Notes: a model not told the origin generated them from the sequence alone. A DNA stretch of 64,000 nt from Arthrobacter sp. zg-Y919 (GCF_030142045.1 NZ_CP126242.1:2108001-2172000); one strand, 5' to 3'; numbered from the stretch's first letter, positions 8,901 to 17,101 are shown. Numbers and translations: made by a program.

Positions 8901-8959
8901 TACCGCCCTACAGCACCAGACGCCGTACGCAAGGTAAGAGCAGAGACGATGGAGTACTC

Positions 8960-9748
8960 ATGCAGGAGCAACAAACCGACCGGTCGGTTCCGACCCGTCT
9001 CCGGTTGGATGGCATCACGGTCCGGTTCGGCGGACTGACAGCACTCGACTCAGTTTCCCTGGACATTCCCGCAGGCAGGATCGTGGGGATCATGGGCCCA
9101 AACGGTGCCGGCAAGACCACCCTGTTTAACGTGATCTGCGGGGTTTTCGCGCCCAACGAGGGAAGCCTCGAACTCGACGGCCAGGGCTTCACACCGAAAC
9201 CGCACCTCCTCACCCGTTCCGGTGTAGCCCGCACACTGCAGGGACTGGGACTCTTCCCCGGCCTGACGGTTCTCGAAAACGTCATGACAGGCCTGGCAGC
9301 CGGCGGCCCACGCCGCGGCCCCGGCCTTCTGGCCCTGCCGGGCTCCGTGCGCAGGGAAGCCCGCCTCGCTGAACGTGCGCAAGATGCGCTGGAGGCCCTC
9401 GGCGTCGGCCGCTATGCCGCGGCCCTCCCCGATACGCTCCCCTACGGAATCCGCAAGAAGGTGGCGCTTGCCCGCGCATTGGTGAGCGAGCCGAGGCTGC
9501 TGCTGCTGGATGAACCCGCAGGCGGGCTCGGACAGGACGATATCGACGAACTGGCCTCGATCATCCGCACCGTTCCCGGCGACGGATGCTCGGTGGCGCT
9601 GGTGGAACACCACGTGGACCTGGTGATGGCGGTCTGCGACCGCATCGCCGTCCTCGACTTCGGCCGCCTCATTGCCGAAGGCACACCGGCTGAAATCGGC
9701 GCTGATCCTGCCGTCGCCGACGCCTATCTGGGAGTTGAGGCGGCATGA
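8960..9748 (+). CDS. LIV-type ABC transporter ATP-binding protein (LivG-like)
   Basis: This 262-residue ATPase of a branched-chain-amino-acid-type (HAAT) importer has Walker A GPNGAGKTT near residue 50. It has the LivG-style signature LPYGIRKKVALARAL in place of LSGGQ, and Walker B LLLLDEPAGG near 180. The ATG at 8960 follows GGAG by 5 bases. The perfect operator palindrome at 8974-8989 lies inside codons 5-10, so either repression works just inside the gene or translation starts later; no later in-frame ATG or GTG precedes the conserved fold, only a TTG at 9005. It begins a five-gene operon with overlapping starts and stops. Confidence 0.92.
   Translation: MQEQQTDRSVPTRLRLDGITVRFGGLTALDSVSLDIPAGRIVGIMGPNGAGKTTLFNVICGVFAPNEGSLELDGQGFTPKPHLLTRSGVARTLQGLGLFPGLTVLENVMTGLAAGGPRRGPGLLALPGSVRREARLAERAQDALEALGVGRYAAALPDTLPYGIRKKVALARALVSEPRLLLLDEPAGGLGQDDIDELASIIRTVPGDGCSVALVEHHVDLVMAVCDRIAVLDFGRLIAEGTPAEIGADPAVADAYLGVEAA
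8974..8989. promoter_or_regulatory. Perfect 16-bp palindromic operator at start of the importer operon
   Basis: AACCGACCGGTCGGTT is a perfect palindrome. It is the best copy of the motif also present at 8112 and 15173, and a TetR gene lies just upstream. It overlaps codons 5-10 of the first transporter gene, which would suit a roadblock or a promoter very close to the start codon. Confidence 0.8.
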
Positions 9749-10464
9749 GCAGCGCACTTGCACTCGACGGCGTCAGTGCCGGCTACGGAGCCGTACGAGT
9801 GCTGCACGACGTTGACCTTGAGGTAGCGGAAGGTTCCATCACCGCAGTGGTGGGGGCCAACGGCGCCGGGAAGACCACCCTCCTGCGCACCATCACCGGG
9901 CAGCTGCGCCCCTCGTCCGGCACCATCCGCATTAAGGACGGAGTGGACCTGACCAAGGTGGCGGTCGAGGACGTGGTCCGCCACGGCGTCGCCCTGGTTC
10001 CCGAGGGCCGCGGCGTGATCACCGAACTGACGGTGGAGGAAAACCTGCGCCTGGGCGGACTGTGGCGGAAGGACCGCAGGGCAGCGGAGGCAGTGCTCGC
10101 GGATATGTACGAACTTTTCGAGCCCCTCGCCCGACGGCGGAAAGCGGCCGGGCACCAGCTCTCCGGCGGCGAGCGCCAGATGCTGGCACTCGGCCGGGCC
10201 CTGATGGCTGCGCCGTCACTGCTTCTGTTGGATGAACCTTCCCTGGGCCTGGCACCCAAGGTGAGTGCGCAGATCCTGGGCATGCTGCGCCGCCTGCGCG
10301 ACGACACCGGACTCACCGTCCTGCTGATCGAGCAGAACGTCCGGAGCGCCCTAGCCGTCGCCGACCACGGCGTCGTCCTCAATCTGGGCCGGATTGTCGC
10401 CTCCCGGCCCGCAGCCGACCTGGCTCAAGACACCGATCTCCGCCACACCTACCTGGGGTTCTAA
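9745..10464 (+). CDS. LIV-type ABC transporter ATP-binding protein (LivF-like)
   Basis: This 239-residue second ATPase of the importer pairs with the LivG-like protein. Walker A is GANGAGKTT near residue 38, the signature is LSGGERQMLALGRAL and Walker B is LLLLDEPSLGL. The ATG overlaps the previous stop as ATGA, so translation is probably coupled. Length and motifs are standard for LivF. The substrate cannot be read from this subunit. Confidence 0.93.
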   Translation: MSSALALDGVSAGYGAVRVLHDVDLEVAEGSITAVVGANGAGKTTLLRTITGQLRPSSGTIRIKDGVDLTKVAVEDVVRHGVALVPEGRGVITELTVEENLRLGGLWRKDRRAAEAVLADMYELFEPLARRRKAAGHQLSGGERQMLALGRALMAAPSLLLLDEPSLGLAPKVSAQILGMLRRLRDDTGLTVLLIEQNVRSALAVADHGVVLNLGRIVASRPAADLAQDTDLRHTYLGF

Positions 10465-11342
10465 TGGACAGATTCCTTTTCCTCACCTTTGACGGCCTCG
10501 CCCGCGGTGCCGTCCTCGCGGCCTTCGCCCTCTCCCTGGTCCTGATCTGGCGTGCAGCGCGGATCGTGAATTTTGCGCAGGGCGCCATGGCCGTGGCGGC
10601 AACCTACATCGCCTTCACGGTCACCGCACTCACCGGCAATTACTGGGCCGGACTCGCTGCCGCCCTCGCTGCCGGTTTCCTTATCGGCGCCGTGGTGGAG
10701 CGCGGCGTGATGCGCTTCGTGGGCCACGGCTCGGCGCTGAACCCGGTGATTGCCGGCCTGGGGCTGCTGATGCTGATCCAGGCCATCCTGGGCATGGTGT
10801 TCGGAAACAACTACCGCACCATGGTGACGCCGTTCAGCTCGGAACCGGTGGAGATCTTCGGCATCACCGCTTTCTCCTCCTACGACCTGTTCGTCTTTGC
10901 CTGCATCGCAGTGCTTGTGGGCGGCCTGGTCCTGCTCTTCACGAAGACGCCGCTGGGGCTGCGGCTGCGGGCCTCGGCCTTCGCCCCGGATCTGGCCCGC
11001 CTCCTCGGGGTCCGGACCTCGCGGATGCTCACCCTCGGCTGGGCTCTGTCCTCCGCCCTCGGCGCCCTGGCCGCACTGCTGGTGATCCCCACCGAACTTG
11101 GCCTCAACCCGCATGCCGCGGACTCCGTCTTCGTTTATGCCTTCACGGTGGCGGTCATCGGCGGGCTCGACTCCCCCGCAGGCGCCGTCCTGGGCGGACT
11201 GGCCGTGGGTGTACTGCTCAGCTGGGTCAGCGGCTACTGGGGCGCCACCCTCGCACCGGTCGCCATCCTGGTGCTGCTGCTGGCGGTGCTGCTGATCCGC
11301 CCGGGCGGAATCTTCTCAATGGCTAAGGAGCGGACGGTATGA
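10464..11342 (+). CDS. LIV-type ABC transporter permease (LivH-like)
   Basis: This 292-residue hydrophobic protein has about eight predicted membrane segments. LivH features include RAARIVNFAQGAMAV near residue 28 and a GGLDSPAGAVLGG loop near 235, the site expected to contact the ATPases. Its start shares one base with the previous stop (TAATG) and its stop overlaps the next ATG. It would form the channel with the LivM-like protein. Confidence 0.92.
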   Translation: MDRFLFLTFDGLARGAVLAAFALSLVLIWRAARIVNFAQGAMAVAATYIAFTVTALTGNYWAGLAAALAAGFLIGAVVERGVMRFVGHGSALNPVIAGLGLLMLIQAILGMVFGNNYRTMVTPFSSEPVEIFGITAFSSYDLFVFACIAVLVGGLVLLFTKTPLGLRLRASAFAPDLARLLGVRTSRMLTLGWALSSALGALAALLVIPTELGLNPHAADSVFVYAFTVAVIGGLDSPAGAVLGGLAVGVLLSWVSGYWGATLAPVAILVLLLAVLLIRPGGIFSMAKERTV

Positions 11343-12484
11343 CGGTCGCCAGAAGGTATCTCTTCGCCGCCATAGCGGCGGCCGTCCTGATCGGACTCAC
11401 CTTCGTGGTCCCTTCCTTCTCCTCCTACCAGCTCGCCACCGTCTGCGCGTATCTGTGCGGCATCGCCGGGCTGACCCTGCTGACTGGCGCCGGCGGCCAG
11501 CTGTCCCTCGGCCAGGCGGCCCTGATGGCTGCCGGAGCCTACAGCTACGCCTTGACTGCCAACACAATGGCCGACGCCGGCACGGAAGGTCCGCTGCTGC
11601 TCCTGCTGCCGCTGGCGGCAGCGGTGGGAGGTGCGGCCGTCCTCGGGCTGGTCATCGGCCTGGCTGCCGGCCGGCTCCACGGCCCGTACCTCGCCGGTTT
11701 CACCATGGCACTCGTAGTGGCACTGCCGGCGGTGACCAGCACCTTTTCCTCGGTGCTCGGCGGCGACCAGGGGCTGTGGATCACCGTGGAGAAGCGCCCG
11801 ACGGCGTTGCGCGGCATGGTCTCCAACGAGGCGTGGCAGGCGTGGCTCGCCGTCGTCTGCTCCGTCCTTGTCCTGACCCTGCTGGCGAACCTGCTGCACG
11901 GACGCTTCGGACGCGAACTGCGGGCAGTCCGGGACAACCCCGTGGCGGCTGCCCTGGCAGGCATCAACCCGGCCCGCACCAAGGTCACCGCCTTCGTCAT
12001 CAGCTCCGCAGCAGCCGGTATGGGCGGCGGGCTGCTGGCCTACACCACGCAGAGTGCGAGCCCCGGCGCCTATTCGCTGGTGTTCTCCCTGTTCCTGCTG
12101 ATGGCCGCCGTGGTCGGCGGCATCGGCTCCCTGACCGGAGCCGTCTTCGGCGCCGTGCTCCTGGTGGCCCTGCCTCACCTGATCAGCACGGCCACGTCCC
12201 GGCTTCAGCTGTCCGCAGACCTGTCCCAGCGGCTGGACGGCAACCTCGCCGTAGCCATCTTCGGCCTGGTCCTGGTCCTCGTGGTGCTGCTTGCCCCGCA
12301 GGGCATCCACGGCCTGCTGGTCCGGCTCCGTTCCCGGCTCCGCAGCCGGGCAACGCCACCGCGTTCCGAATCCGTTCCGGACAGCTCCTTCGAACCCGCA
12401 CCACCGTCAGCATCAACTACCACCACCCGGTTATCCGCCCGGCATGAGTCCGAGCAGCTACCGGCAACCCCGAAAGGTCAATGA
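11339..12484 (+). CDS. LIV-type ABC transporter permease (LivM-like)
   Basis: This 381-residue membrane protein begins with an ATG overlapping the previous gene. LivM motifs include GGQLSLGQAALMAAGAY near residue 51 and the ATPase-contact loop GGIGSLTGAVFGA near 260. After the last membrane segment (about residue 325) there is a basic, Ser/Pro-rich cytoplasmic tail of about 50 residues, longer than in E. coli LivM. The last codons overlap the substrate-binding protein start. Confidence 0.92.
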   Translation: MTVARRYLFAAIAAAVLIGLTFVVPSFSSYQLATVCAYLCGIAGLTLLTGAGGQLSLGQAALMAAGAYSYALTANTMADAGTEGPLLLLLPLAAAVGGAAVLGLVIGLAAGRLHGPYLAGFTMALVVALPAVTSTFSSVLGGDQGLWITVEKRPTALRGMVSNEAWQAWLAVVCSVLVLTLLANLLHGRFGRELRAVRDNPVAAALAGINPARTKVTAFVISSAAAGMGGGLLAYTTQSASPGAYSLVFSLFLLMAAVVGGIGSLTGAVFGAVLLVALPHLISTATSRLQLSADLSQRLDGNLAVAIFGLVLVLVVLLAPQGIHGLLVRLRSRLRSRATPPRSESVPDSSFEPAPPSASTTTTRLSARHESEQLPATPKGQ

Positions 12485-13764
12485 TGATCAGCTCCAAACT
12501 CCGTCTGGGCACCGCCGTCCTTGCAGCCGCAGCACTCGGCCTCGCGTCCTGTGCTTCCGCGGAAGAAGGCGGCGAGGCCGCAGCACCCGAAGACGTTCCC
12601 GGGATCACGGACACCACGGTCACGGTGGGCACGCACCAGCCGCTCACCGGTCCGGCCGCAGCGGGTTACTCCACTATTTCCCCGGCCACCCAGGCCTACT
12701 TCGACTACGTCAATGACAACGGCGGAATCAACGGCCGGACCATCGAGTACATCGTGAAGGATGACGGCTACAACCCCGCCAACACCCAGACCGCCGTCCG
12801 CGAGATGGTGCTCCAGGACGAGGTGTTCGCTCTGGTGGGCGGCCTGGGCACGCCGCCGCACAGCGCGGTCCTGGACTTCGTTAATGACAATGAAGTGCCG
12901 GACCTCTTTGTGGCCTCGGGCAGCCCGACCTGGAACCAGCCGGAGGACTATCCCTACACCTACGGCTTCATGGTGGACTACCCCACTGAGTCCCGGATCC
13001 TGGCCACCTACGCGCAGGAGGAGTTCCCGGACAAGACCTATTGCTTCTTCGGCCAGGATGATGACTTCGGCGAAGAATTCCAGGCGGGGCTTGAAGCGGT
13101 TCTTGGCGAAGACGGACTGGCCGATGCCCAGGTCTACTCCACGGCCAATACCGACATTGCGGCGCAGATCAGTTCCATGAAGGAGGCCGGCTGCGAGGTC
13201 AATTTCCTGGCGACCATCAACGGCTTCAGTGCGCAGGCAGTGGGGACGGCCGCAAAGCTCGGCTACTTCCCGCAGTGGATGGCCTCTTCAGCCGGCGGTG
13301 ACTTCAACACCCTCTCCGGCTACCTCGGAGAAAACACCAACAAACTGCTGCAGGGCTTCGTCAGCGCCAACTATCTGCCCGGCTACTCCGACGCCGAGGA
13401 CGAATGGACCGCCCAGTTCAAGGAGATCAACGAGGAATACAACGCCGGGGCTCCCTTCGACGGCAACACCATCTTCGGAATGTCCATCGGCTACCTCTTT
13501 GTCGAGGCGCTCAAGGAAGCCGGCGAAAACCCGACCCGCGAATCCCTGCTGGAGGCGCTCGAGTCCGGCAACGTCACCGGCAACGGCCATACCCCGCTGG
13601 GCTTCGGCGAGGACTCCCACCGGGGGTACACCGGCGCCATGCTGACCAAGGTGGACAACGGTGTGCAGTCCTACTTCGGCACCCCGTACGTGGTGTCCGG
13701 CGAGGAAGTGGAGGAATACACCGAGGAACGTCCAGCCATGCCGGCTGACGGCCTCCCGGAGTAG
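12481..13764 (+). CDS. LIV-type substrate-binding lipoprotein
   Basis: This 427-residue periplasmic-binding-protein type I receptor is tethered by a lipobox (GLASC, Cys near residue 21). After an acidic linker the mature domain starts at ITDTTVTVGTHQPLTG and includes FDYVNDNGGINGRTI, typical of the Leu/Ile/Val-binding (ANF-receptor-like) fold. It is the last gene of the operon, and a strong hairpin follows. In actinobacteria such receptors often bind aromatic or acyl carboxylates and not amino acids. The linked SDR and MaoC genes favour that here, but the ligand is unknown. Confidence 0.92.
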   Translation: MMISSKLRLGTAVLAAAALGLASCASAEEGGEAAAPEDVPGITDTTVTVGTHQPLTGPAAAGYSTISPATQAYFDYVNDNGGINGRTIEYIVKDDGYNPANTQTAVREMVLQDEVFALVGGLGTPPHSAVLDFVNDNEVPDLFVASGSPTWNQPEDYPYTYGFMVDYPTESRILATYAQEEFPDKTYCFFGQDDDFGEEFQAGLEAVLGEDGLADAQVYSTANTDIAAQISSMKEAGCEVNFLATINGFSAQAVGTAAKLGYFPQWMASSAGGDFNTLSGYLGENTNKLLQGFVSANYLPGYSDAEDEWTAQFKEINEEYNAGAPFDGNTIFGMSIGYLFVEALKEAGENPTRESLLEALESGNVTGNGHTPLGFGEDSHRGYTGAMLTKVDNGVQSYFGTPYVVSGEEVEEYTEERPAMPADGLPE

Positions 13765-13817
13765 CTTGAGCGGCCGGAGGAGCCTCTAGAGGCATTTCCA
13801 CTAGAACTTCCCACTAG

Positions 13818-13851
13818 AAGGGGCCCGTCCGCACTGGACGGGGCCCCTTCT
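13818..13851. terminator. Bidirectional terminator between importer operon and MaoC gene
   Basis: AAGGGGCCCGTCC pairs with GGACGGGGCCCCTT across a 5-base loop with one bulged G. It lies between convergent stops and could end both transcripts. Confidence 0.75.
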
Positions 13852-13878
13852 TGATGCGGACAGTGGATCCGGGTGCTG

Positions 13879-14331
13879 CTAGCCGAGCACGTAGAGGGAA
13901 ATCGACTCCGCTACGCAGGCAGGCTTGTCCACGCCCTCTATCTCCACGGTTACCAGGAGCTTGACGCGTACGCCCTGCGCCACGGGTTCCACCGAGGCAA
14001 TCTCCGAGCGGGCCCGGACGCGGCGGCCCACCGGCACCGGATGCGGAAAGCGCACGCGGTCCAGACCGTAGTTCACGCCCATCACCATGCCGTCCACCCG
14101 GAACCGGCTGGAGGCGAGCGCGGGAAGCAGCGCCAGGCTCAGGTAGCCGTGCGCGATCGGCCCGCCAAAGGGTCCCTGAGCCGCCCGCTCGGGATCCACG
14201 TGGATCCACTGGTGGTCATCCGTGGCATCGGCAAACAGGTTCACACGGTCCTGGTCAATGGTGATCCATTCGCTGGTCTCCACCTGCCCCACGGCCTCGG
14301 TAAGTTCCTGCACGGAACCGAAGTGCGCCAC
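13879..14331 (-). CDS. MaoC-family (R)-hydratase / dehydratase
   Basis: This 150-residue hot-dog-fold protein starts at GTG 14331, two bases after the SDR stop. The hydratase motif appears as FADATDDHQWIHVDPERA (about residues 27-44), with catalytic Asp and His, followed by GPIAHGYLSLAL. MaoC-like enzymes hydrate enoyl-CoA or related enoyl thioesters. With the SDR it could catalyse consecutive hydration and 3-hydroxy oxidation steps of side-chain beta-oxidation. It shares the SDR promoter and probably the TetR operator at 15173. Confidence 0.9.
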   Translation of the reverse strand: MAHFGSVQELTEAVGQVETSEWITIDQDRVNLFADATDDHQWIHVDPERAAQGPFGGPIAHGYLSLALLPALASSRFRVDGMVMGVNYGLDRVRFPHPVPVGRRVRARSEIASVEPVAQGVRVKLLVTVEIEGVDKPACVAESISLYVLG

Positions 14332-14333
14332 CG

Positions 14334-15107
14334 CTAGGCCCTCGGTCCGCCGGCAACGTAGAGCACCTGTCCGGAAACGAACGAGGCCTCCTCGCGGGCG
14401 AAGAAGGACGCTGCCGCGGCAATGTCCGCCGGGGTCCCGGCCCGGCCCACGGGAATCTCCTTTGCCGCATGCGCCACGAAGTCTTCGAACGGCACCCCGA
14501 CGCGTTCCGCCGTCGCCCGCGTCATGTCGGTCTGGATGAAGCCCGGAGCAATCGCGTTGACCGTGACGTTGTACCGACCCAGCTCGATGGCCAGCGTCTT
14601 GGTGAAGCCCTGGATGCCTGCCTTGGCGGCGGCGTAGTTGGCCTGGCCTCGGTTGCCAAGGGCGGAGGTGCTGGACAGGTTGATGATGCGGCCCCACTTC
14701 TGCTGCACCTGGTGGGCCTGCACGGCGCGGCTCATGAGGAACGCTCCACGCAGGTGCACCCCCATGACGGCATCCCAGTCCGTATCGGTCATTTTGAACA
14801 GCAGGTTGTCCCGGAGGATGCCCGCGTTGTTCACCAGGATGGTAGGCGCGCCCAGCTCCCCGGCGATACGGCCCACAGCCTGTTCGACGGCGGCGGCATC
14901 GGCAACGTCGGCGCCGACGCCCACCGCCTTGCCGCCGGAATTGTTGATGGCCTCCACGGTGGCTGCCGTGTCTTCTTCCCGGAGGTCCAGGACTGCCACC
15001 CGATACCCGTCCGCAGCCAGGCGCATGGCGACGGCGGCGCCGATCCCCCGTCCTGCTCCGGTGACGACGGCGGTGCGCTGGTCCAGCGGTGCTGATGCCT
15101 CTGTCAT
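14334..15107 (-). CDS. SDR-family oxidoreductase (FabG-like 3-hydroxyacyl dehydrogenase/reductase)
   Basis: The protein has 257 residues from ATG 15107. The Rossmann motif TGAGRGIG is near residue 17, NNAG near 95, and the catalytic Ser-Tyr-Lys triad appears as LSSTSALGN...YAAAKAG near 145-165. The family reduces 3-ketoacyl or oxidises 3-hydroxyacyl thioesters with NAD(P)H. A palindrome matching the TetR operators at 13 of 14 positions lies 66 bases upstream, tying it to the importer. It is followed at 2 bases by the MaoC gene. Confidence 0.92.
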   Translation of the reverse strand: MTEASAPLDQRTAVVTGAGRGIGAAVAMRLAADGYRVAVLDLREEDTAATVEAINNSGGKAVGVGADVADAAAVEQAVGRIAGELGAPTILVNNAGILRDNLLFKMTDTDWDAVMGVHLRGAFLMSRAVQAHQVQQKWGRIINLSSTSALGNRGQANYAAAKAGIQGFTKTLAIELGRYNVTVNAIAPGFIQTDMTRATAERVGVPFEDFVAHAAKEIPVGRAGTPADIAAAASFFAREEASFVSGQVLYVAGGPRA

Positions 15108-15172
15108 GTCTCTCCTGTCGGCAAATGAGCGGCGGCCCACTGACTGTGTGCTGCGTCTCTTTTGCCGAGGGT

Positions 15173-15186
15173 ACCGACCGGACGGT
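15173..15186. promoter_or_regulatory. Candidate TetR operator upstream of the SDR-MaoC pair
   Basis: ACCGACCGGACGGT differs at one base from the perfect palindrome at the importer operon. It is 66 bases before the SDR ATG, in the right place to control this transcript. Confidence 0.7.
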
Positions 15187-15233
15187 ACGGACGCAACGGC
15201 GGGATGGGGAACGGCGGGGACGACAGGGCCGGG

Positions 15234-15263
15234 AAGTACAGTGCCGGTAAGTACAGTGCCGGT
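15234..15263. repeat. Tandem 15-bp duplication
   Basis: AAGTACAGTGCCGGT occurs twice back to back, between the SDR promoter and the end of the GlxA-type gene. It may be simple slippage. Confidence 0.85.
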
Positions 15264-15290
15264 AACGGCGGGCCGGGTAAAGCCGTAGCC

Positions 15291-16265
15291 CTAGCCGGGC
15301 TGCGGCACGCTCCGCCCCCGAAAGGTCCGGCGGTAGGCCGCGGGGCTTGCGCCCACATCCCGGTGGAAATGATGGCGCAGCAGTTCGGGCTGCCCGAACC
15401 CCGCGGCACGCGCCACCTCTTCGACCGTGAGATCCGTATCTTCCAGCAGCTCCTGCGCGTAGAGCACCCGCTGGGCGTTGATCCACGCCGCCGGGGTGGT
15501 GCCGGTCTCGGCACGGAAGCGGCGGGCGAAGGTCCGCGGCGACATGGCGGCCCGGGAGGCCAGGTCCTTCACGGAATGCTCCTGCGCCAGGTGTTCCCCG
15601 ATCCACTCCAGGACCGGTTCGAGAGTGTCACCTGCCCCGGCCGGCACCGCCCGGTCAATGTACTGCGCCTGTCCCCCGTCCCTGTGGGGCGGCACCACCA
15701 TGTCCCGGGCGATGGCGGCGGCGGTCTTGGCCCCGTGGGTGATCCGGACCAGGTGCAGCGCCGCATCAATACCGGCCGCCGTGCCCGCGCTCGTGATGAC
15801 GGTGCCGTCCTGGACATACAACACATCCTCGTCCACCTGGACGGCCGGGTAACGGGCTGCCATGTCCGCCGAATACATCCAGTGAGTGGTGGCCCGGCGT
15901 CCATCGAGCAGCCCCGCCTCGGCAAGCCGGAACGCCCCCGTGCAGATGCTCATCACCCAGGCACCCCGCCCGTAAGCACTGCGCAGCACCTCCAGTACGC
16001 GGGCATCTGTTTCCCCCGCATAGTCCCCTCCGGGAGCCATCACCACCAGGTCTGCATCCGCGGCTGCCTCCAGCCCGGCATCCACAGCGATGCTGAACCC
16101 TGCCTTGGTGGACACGAGGCCGGGTTCGGGCGTGCAGAGGCGGAAATCGAAGGCCGGCACTCCGCCGCCGCGCTGGGAACGGTCGATGCCGAAGACTTCG
16201 GCCAGCACGCTGAATTCGAACGGCGCGGTGCCGTCCAGGACGATGACTGCTACAGAGTGGAGCAT
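15291..16265 (-). CDS. GlxA-type AraC-family regulator with DJ-1/PfpI-like domain
   Basis: The 324-residue protein has an N-terminal class I glutamine-amidotransferase-like domain (about 1-170, with ICTGAFRLAEAGLL) and a C-terminal AraC-type double helix-turn-helix (about 215-310, with SVKDLASRAAMSPRTFARRF). The first domain resembles DJ-1/PfpI but usually senses ligands and is not an enzyme. GlxA-type proteins activate catabolic genes for diverse small molecules. It is transcribed toward the SDR pair, and it may or may not share their pathway. An inverted repeat lies just upstream of its start. Confidence 0.92.
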   Translation of the reverse strand: MLHSVAVIVLDGTAPFEFSVLAEVFGIDRSQRGGGVPAFDFRLCTPEPGLVSTKAGFSIAVDAGLEAAADADLVVMAPGGDYAGETDARVLEVLRSAYGRGAWVMSICTGAFRLAEAGLLDGRRATTHWMYSADMAARYPAVQVDEDVLYVQDGTVITSAGTAAGIDAALHLVRITHGAKTAAAIARDMVVPPHRDGGQAQYIDRAVPAGAGDTLEPVLEWIGEHLAQEHSVKDLASRAAMSPRTFARRFRAETGTTPAAWINAQRVLYAQELLEDTDLTVEEVARAAGFGQPELLRHHFHRDVGASPAAYRRTFRGRSVPQPG

Positions 16266-16286
16266 GGCTTCAGTGTGGACCCTGTG

Positions 16287-16323
16287 GTGGCAGGATTTCT
16301 ACGGTAATGGGCATTTCTGCCAC
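16287..16323. promoter_or_regulatory. Inverted repeat upstream of the GlxA-type gene
   Basis: GTGGCAG (16287-16293) and CTGCCAC (16317-16323) form perfect 7-base arms, each next to an ATTTCT. They lie in the divergent gap before the regulator start, so this is a candidate operator; the regulator is unknown. Confidence 0.4.
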
Positions 16324-16358
16324 TTATTTCTGGACGGATCCAGCGCCAGCATGGAGTC

Positions 16359-16502
16359 ATGGTTATTGTGCTTATGCTCCTCGCCGCGGCGGTTGCCTTC
16401 ACCCTCGTCCTCGGAGCCACCCTTCGGTTCCTGGCCAGTGACGGCCACGGCCACCTCCCTGATGTCCCGTCCCACCGCTCCTGGGACGGAACGGTGTACT
16501 GA
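16359..16502 (+). CDS. Small single-pass membrane protein (47 residues)
   Basis: This short frame runs from ATG 16359 to a TGA at 16500-16502. It encodes one hydrophobic helix (about residues 2-25) and a polar His/Pro/Ser-rich tail ending SWDGTVY. A GGAG stretch precedes the ATG but is too close to be ideal. The composition (membrane helix, then DGHGHLPDVPSHRSWDG) looks protein-like and not random, and resembles short conserved actinobacterial membrane peptides. It lies between a GlxA-type regulator and the end of the DinB gene. Function unknown. Confidence 0.6.
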   Translation: MVIVLMLLAAAVAFTLVLGATLRFLASDGHGHLPDVPSHRSWDGTVY

Positions 16503-16507
16503 CCCGC

Positions 16508-17101
16508 TTACTCCGGGTCTGGCTGCCCGTGCGCATACAGGTCCCGCAGCAGGGCAATCTCCGCCAGGTGGTGGATCATTTCCCGGTTGATGTGCAGCAC
16601 CAGTTGCGCCATGGGAGCGTCTGCCCATTTGCCTTCGGCCGGTCCCACCGGTGCTGCGAGCGCCGCGTCGTCCAGGGAGAACACCCCACTGATCCATCTC
16701 CCGTAATACTCATCCAGCACGGCCAGCGCCCCGGCAGCCGTCGCCGGGTACTCGAAGCTGTCATAGGAGACCGGCGGCCCGCCGAACTGCGAAGCATTGC
16801 GGGCACCGAGCACGCCCACGAGCAGGTGCCCCAACCGCCAGGCGATAGTGGTGACCGGCGCCGGAACCGGCTCGGGGTGCATGAAGTCGATGACGTACAG
16901 GCCGGAGCCGACACCTACCGGCGAGGCCCCCCGCGGCCGCACGCTCCAGCACCCTTGCACGGGTTCCCAGAAGTACTCCGCGTCGCCCAGGCCCTCCTGG
17001 CGCGGCCGCGCCAGGTTCTCCCAATGCCATTGAAGCTGCCCGGCCAGCCGCGCAGGGACGTCCAGATCCCTGACTGGTTCCATGGATCCCCTGCGCGCCA
17101 T
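16508..17101 (-). CDS. DinB-superfamily protein
   Basis: The protein has 197 residues from ATG 17101, chosen because AGGAGG lies 5 bases upstream. The four-helix DinB fold is suggested by WRLGHLLVGVLGARN and HINREMIHHLAEIALLRDLY, whose His residues match the family's metal site. Actinobacterial members include mycothiol-dependent transferases and detoxification proteins. It diverges from a WYL-domain regulator across about 100 bases containing an inverted repeat, so it is probably that regulator's target. Exact activity cannot be assigned. Confidence 0.85.
   Translation of the reverse strand: MARRGSMEPVRDLDVPARLAGQLQWHWENLARPRQEGLGDAEYFWEPVQGCWSVRPRGASPVGVGSGLYVIDFMHPEPVPAPVTTIAWRLGHLLVGVLGARNASQFGGPPVSYDSFEYPATAAGALAVLDEYYGRWISGVFSLDDAALAAPVGPAEGKWADAPMAQLVLHINREMIHHLAEIALLRDLYAHGQPDPE

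Noticed and set aside
13879..15606. Continuous 575-codon minus-strand frame covering MaoC and beyond
   Set aside because: Only the last 150 codons (the MaoC gene) show protein features; the upstream part is out of frame with the SDR and GlxA-type genes that occupy it.
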